From Myxococcales bacterium (GTDB lineage: Bacteria > Myxococcota_A > Polyangia > Polyangiales > Ga0077539), in assembly GCA_030652255.1 (NCBI GenBank), contig JAUSAZ010000149.1, positions 37,164 through 101,163 on the forward strand: a DNA stretch of 64,000 bases. The letters are read 5' to 3'. This document shows, piece after piece, positions 60,641 to 64,000 of this stretch. Made by a program: the position numbers and the translations under genes. Below the pieces are notes generated by a model that did not search any database, was not told the origin of the DNA, and was given only the letters and a program-made list of their open reading frames with translations. Within the stretch, counting starts at the first letter, position 1; every line of letters begins with the position of its first letter.

Positions 60641-61930
60641 CTAAAATGGGATATCGTCGTCCGCTGCGAATGTCTTCATGGGCTTCGAGTAGAGAAGATC
60701 AACTAGAGATTCGACACGTTTCTGATGTGTCTCGGCCCAGTACGCGCCCGTCTCTGTTAGCCGGAGGCCATAGCCATCATTTCCGTTCCATCCATCCTTG
60801 AGAAACTGAGTTAGCATCTCCAGGCGAAGAAGACGTCGGACGGCAACTGTCATCGCAAATCGCGACATCACCTTCTGGAGTTGTTGTTCGATGTACGCGA
60901 AGTCGGTCGCATCATCGGGCATCGCGCAAGCCGTCGCTACAACTCCCAGAACCAGCGCGTCATCGTCAGAGATCTGACCTTCGACTGAACTGCTCTGCCC
61001 AGGCTCTCCGCCATGGTCTGGCTGGCCACGAGTTGCATCGAGAGCAGCCCAGAAATCGGCCGCACGTGGGAACCGATCGTCTGGATCCTCCGCCGAAGCG
61101 CGGCGAATTACGTTGCGCACGGCGAGAGGAACCCGCTGTAGTTCGGTGTCGAGCGTATCGAGGCGCAGTCGTGTCCTTGCTCCAAGCATTTCCGCCAACA
61201 CTACCCCTGCGGAGTATACGTCTGCGCGTGCGTCCACAGATGATGAGTCGGTGAGTTGCTCCGGCGCCGCGTATGCCGCGGTACCAACTCGCTCTCCGAG
61301 CGCCGTCGCTCGGGAGAGGTCGGCGTCCAGTTTTGTAGTGAACCCGATTGAGAAGTCGATAAGAAAAACACAGTGCTCCGCGAGCAGGATGTTGTCTGGC
61401 TTTACGTCTCGATGAACAACATCGTGCTGGTGAGCACAGTCCAGGGACGATAAGAGATCACGCATGACCTGATATACTAGCGTCGACTCAAGGGGCTTTC
61501 GGCTATCGATGCGATGATAGAGTGATATTCCTCCTACGAACTGCATCACAATATATGGGATGCTGTGTCCTGAACGGAGGACCACGGCGCCGGTAGTAAT
61601 GACGTACGGGATCGATGGATGCTGGACGCGCGCCAAAAGCGGTGCTTCACGGCCGAACCTCGTTCGATTTGACTCCCCTTTTGTGAAAGGGTTGTCGAAA
61701 AATTTCACAGCCACAGGTCGCTTCAGGGTGCTTTGAACTGCTTTGTAAACGGTGCCGTACGCTCCGCTTCCGACTCTTTCGGCGAGTGCGAATCCTCTCT
61801 GGGCGAGATTGTCGAGGTACTCCTTTGGTATTTCATTCGCCAATTGTGCCTCCCATCTGGTTCCTTCAGCCCGGCTGGTATCTATCGGCTTTGATTGCGG
61901 GTGCTTGATCTCTTTGATCGGGCCAGTCAA
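60641..61930 (-). CDS. Hanks-type Ser/Thr protein kinase, defence-associated
   Basis: Up to 429 residues. Gly-loop GSGAYGTVYKA (54-64), catalytic Lys76 (VAVKFF), HRDVKPDN (173-180, Asp175), DFS (192-194) in place of DFG, and APEQ (222-225). A C-terminal 130-residue domain (LVLGVVATACAMPDDATDFAYIEQQL) may read the partner. TTG 61930 is the farthest start; TTG 61843 has a better-placed GGGAGG 5 bases upstream and would give 400 residues. No membrane segment. First of two genes in the insert. Confidence 0.85.
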   Translation of the reverse strand: MTGPIKEIKHPQSKPIDTSRAEGTRWEAQLANEIPKEYLDNLAQRGFALAERVGSGAYGTVYKAVQSTLKRPVAVKFFDNPFTKGESNRTRFGREAPLLARVQHPSIPYVITTGAVVLRSGHSIPYIVMQFVGGISLYHRIDSRKPLESTLVYQVMRDLLSSLDCAHQHDVVHRDVKPDNILLAEHCVFLIDFSIGFTTKLDADLSRATALGERVGTAAYAAPEQLTDSSSVDARADVYSAGVVLAEMLGARTRLRLDTLDTELQRVPLAVRNVIRRASAEDPDDRFPRAADFWAALDATRGQPDHGGEPGQSSSVEGQISDDDALVLGVVATACAMPDDATDFAYIEQQLQKVMSRFAMTVAVRRLLRLEMLTQFLKDGWNGNDGYGLRLTETGAYWAETHQKRVESLVDLLYSKPMKTFAADDDIPF

Positions 61931-61961
61931 TACTGGTCGTCAACGTAATGACATTGCCCCC

Positions 61962-64000
61962 TCACCCAATTCCCAACTCCCCCTGTCCACTCCCGCCCTT
62001 GCCACCCTCTGCGTCCGCCTTCTTCCCCCGCTTCGCCCCCTTCGCCTTCCCGCCCGCGGTCGCCCCCGCCGCCGCGCTCGCGGCCTTCTCCTCCGCGGCC
62101 CGCTGCGCATTCAGCGCGAAGAGCCGATCGATCACCTCATCCTCGAAGCGCGCCACCGCCAGCGTCTCCGCGTCCGTCCCGGGCGTCCCATACGGCGGAA
62201 CCACCAACTCGTCCCACCCGTACGCCGCGAGCACCGCGCGGTCCATCTCTTCGTGGAGCCGCCGCAGCGCGACCACCCGCGGCTCCTGGCAGCGTGGGTC
62301 CTTGAGCTGGTTGTACGTCTGCGTGAGCCCCTGCTGCGTGTCGACCATGTACGCCGCGCGCGCCGTGTAGAGCCGCTCGCCGACGTCCTCCAGCGCGGGG
62401 ATCACCGCCCGTGGGTCAGCCTCGGGGAAGGGGAAGGTCTCGAAACACTCTGATCCGCTATAGCGGGTGTCGGTGCGCATCGACGACGAGTGGAGCTCGA
62501 CCCAGGCTTCGTGGACGCGACTCTGAAGCACTCCCAACCCCGAGCACGCAGCGATCGGATAAACGTAGAGCGTGTGAGCAAACACCCGATCCGTCGGTTG
62601 AAAGGCAAACACGAGGTGCTTCGAGACCTGGGAGTTCACGATGCAACGGGGAAGCGACGCGATCGCCTCCGAGAGCTCGGGACGAGGCTGCGCGAACTGC
62701 CACCAGTACTTCTTTCGATGGGCTCCGTCAGCGGTGGACTCGCGCGCCTTGTCGCGCTCAGGCTTCACGCGCTGGCGAACAATCGCCATCAGCTCGGGCC
62801 ACTGCTCTGCAAAGGCAAGTGGCTCCTGGCCGAAGGAAAGCACGTAGCGATGGAACGCCAGGGTTGGCTCCGTGTTGACCTCCTCACCTCCGATGAGCGG
62901 AAAGATCCGGGAGGCGTTGCGCTGGTCGCTCTCCAGGAGGGAGAGGCGCTCCTCGGGAGTCAGGAAGAAGCCGTCGCCGTAGATCTTGCTCCCCATGAAC
63001 CAGGCATCCCTATTGATCGCCAGCGATGCTGCGTCCGGGCGTTCGTTGCCTGGGCGCAGCCGCGAGTTGATCGTCGCAACGCGTTTGCCGTCGAGGCGGC
63101 TGAACCCGATGTCGTGTCCGACTTCGCCCTTGGCAAAGTGGACGACAGAGACAGAAACGCCGGCGACGCCCGGCCAAGCCATCGAGGGGATCGCATCGTA
63201 GATGTGCGACCCATTGACTGCCATGTGTTGAAGGCCAGTCGCTCGTGTGTCTCCTTCTGCGATGGTGTTGGTCGCGATCAGACCAGCAGAACCGTTGCTG
63301 CCGAGGAGATCGAACACTCTGCGAAAGAAGTAGGCGCTGAGGTCGGCGTTCCCATGCGATCCCTTGTAGTTCGCGAGGAACCACTCGACGTATCCCGGCC
63401 CACCACTCTCGGTGATCCCGTTCTTCCCCATGAACGGCGGATTCCCCACGAACGCGTCCATCCACGCGACCCGGTTCACCCGATCGCCGTCGAGCGGGTC
63501 CGCCCGCTCCCCATAGAACACCTCGGGAAACTCCACCCACCAGTGACACGCCGGCACCCGCTCCCGCAGCGCCGCCTGCATCGCGAGCAGCTCCGCCGGC
63601 GGCGCCTCCCGGCTCTCCAGCCAGTTCACCACGAGGTCCCGCCGCCGGACGCGCTCGGCCTCCCGGGCCTTGTCCTTGTCCGCCGCGAAGAAGGCCCCCA
63701 CCACGAGGTCGGCGATCAGCCGCACGTCCTGCAAGGCGTCGTTGGCGTCCCAGAGCAGCCGCTCCTTCTCGCGGGTGTCGTCCTTCGCCGCGAGCCCGAG
63801 AATCCCCTGCCGCGCGTCGAGGGCCTCGTGCAGGGCCGTGTCGATGACGTCCCGCGCCCGCTCCATCTGCGCCCCCGGCTTCCAGTGGAACGAGCGGATC
63901 TGCTCGACGTCCAGGCCCACCAGCGAGTCGCCGTGCCGCAGGGCGTGGTCGACGAAGGTGAAGGGCTCGTCCTTGGCCAGCGTGACCAGCCACAACGACA
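61962..64000 (-). CDS. drmMI: DISARM adenine methyltransferase DrmMI (partial, 5' end outside)
   Basis: Open to the right edge; the N-terminus is not seen. LAKDEPFTFVDHALRHGDSLVGLDVEQ and the NPPF motif DAFVGNPPFMGKN are those of N6-adenine methyltransferases of the DrmMI/PglX class. Central part covers target recognition; the C-terminus ends in a Lys/Gly/Ala tail (GGKAKGAKRGKKADAEGGKG). In DISARM it marks host DNA. The stop is 31 bases from the kinase start. Confidence 0.75.
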   Translation of the reverse strand, partial: SLWLVTLAKDEPFTFVDHALRHGDSLVGLDVEQIRSFHWKPGAQMERARDVIDTALHEALDARQGILGLAAKDDTREKERLLWDANDALQDVRLIADLVVGAFFAADKDKAREAERVRRRDLVVNWLESREAPPAELLAMQAALRERVPACHWWVEFPEVFYGERADPLDGDRVNRVAWMDAFVGNPPFMGKNGITESGGPGYVEWFLANYKGSHGNADLSAYFFRRVFDLLGSNGSAGLIATNTIAEGDTRATGLQHMAVNGSHIYDAIPSMAWPGVAGVSVSVVHFAKGEVGHDIGFSRLDGKRVATINSRLRPGNERPDAASLAINRDAWFMGSKIYGDGFFLTPEERLSLLESDQRNASRIFPLIGGEEVNTEPTLAFHRYVLSFGQEPLAFAEQWPELMAIVRQRVKPERDKARESTADGAHRKKYWWQFAQPRPELSEAIASLPRCIVNSQVSKHLVFAFQPTDRVFAHTLYVYPIAACSGLGVLQSRVHEAWVELHSSSMRTDTRYSGSECFETFPFPEADPRAVIPALEDVGERLYTARAAYMVDTQQGLTQTYNQLKDPRCQEPRVVALRRLHEEMDRAVLAAYGWDELVVPPYGTPGTDAETLAVARFEDEVIDRLFALNAQRAAEEKAASAAAGATAGGKAKGAKRGKKADAEGGKGGSGQGELGIG

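Noticed and set aside
60641..61930. PglW kinase of a BREX system
   Set aside because: The gene is far shorter than PglW, and no PglZ, BrxC or other BREX gene is seen; the methyltransferase neighbours drmA-type genes instead.

Overview
The window is very G+C-rich DNA with dense, mostly ATGA/GTGA-overlapping genes. Codon use, Cys-rich 'NCGACG' lipoproteins and the flanking genes suggest a Myxococcota (Polyangia-like) bacterium; this is inferred from composition and protein style, not from a marker gene.

Bases 1 to about 48,220 are a prophage (left end not seen). A divergent repressor/Cro-like pair (130-1141) forms the lysogeny switch. It is followed by an early operon (1142-13452) of small proteins, an SF2 helicase, a VRR-NUC-like nuclease, a 1,088-residue primase-helicase whose 3' end carries a long palindrome and iteron-like repeats, and many small zinc-ribbon proteins. 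The late region (13559-41820) is a Mu-like contractile-tail virion programme: terminase subunits, DUF935 portal, protease with nested scaffold, capsid, neck proteins, sheath, tube, frameshifted tail chaperone, tape measure, circularisation protein, gp44- to gp48-like baseplate proteins, then fibres and lysis genes. No MuA/MuB-type transposition genes are seen, so this is a Mu-like virion joined to a primase-based replication module. Two genes of exported or membrane proteins sit in reverse orientation on either side of the gp47-like gene (lysogenic-conversion candidates). In the lysis region one protein joins a holin-like membrane segment to a response-regulator receiver domain. A minus-strand block of small genes (42330-43756) diverges from a plus-strand block (43874-47914) across a promoter with direct repeats one helical turn apart.

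Bases 48,300-50,280 look like host chromosome: an EamA-type transporter with a His-rich tail and a Tat-exported Fe/Mn superoxide dismutase.

Bases 50,480-64,000 are a defence island, read mainly on the minus strand. It resembles a DISARM locus: drmMI-type adenine methyltransferase (partial, at the right edge), drmA-type helicase, and a truncated drmB remnant fused to the end of drmA after a frameshift. Between drmMI and drmA is an A+T-richer insert: a Ser/Thr protein kinase and a large protein with a PD-(D/E)xK (DUF4365-like) N-terminus, 4 bases apart, followed by an AAA ATPase gene. An apparently intact IS66-family element (26-bp inverted repeats, 8-bp target duplication GTTCTTCC) has split the ATPase gene. 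Removing the element restores the reading frame, but the ATPase 3' end is also lost. The DISARM core here is therefore probably decayed, while the kinase-nuclease pair is intact and is the best candidate for an undescribed system.
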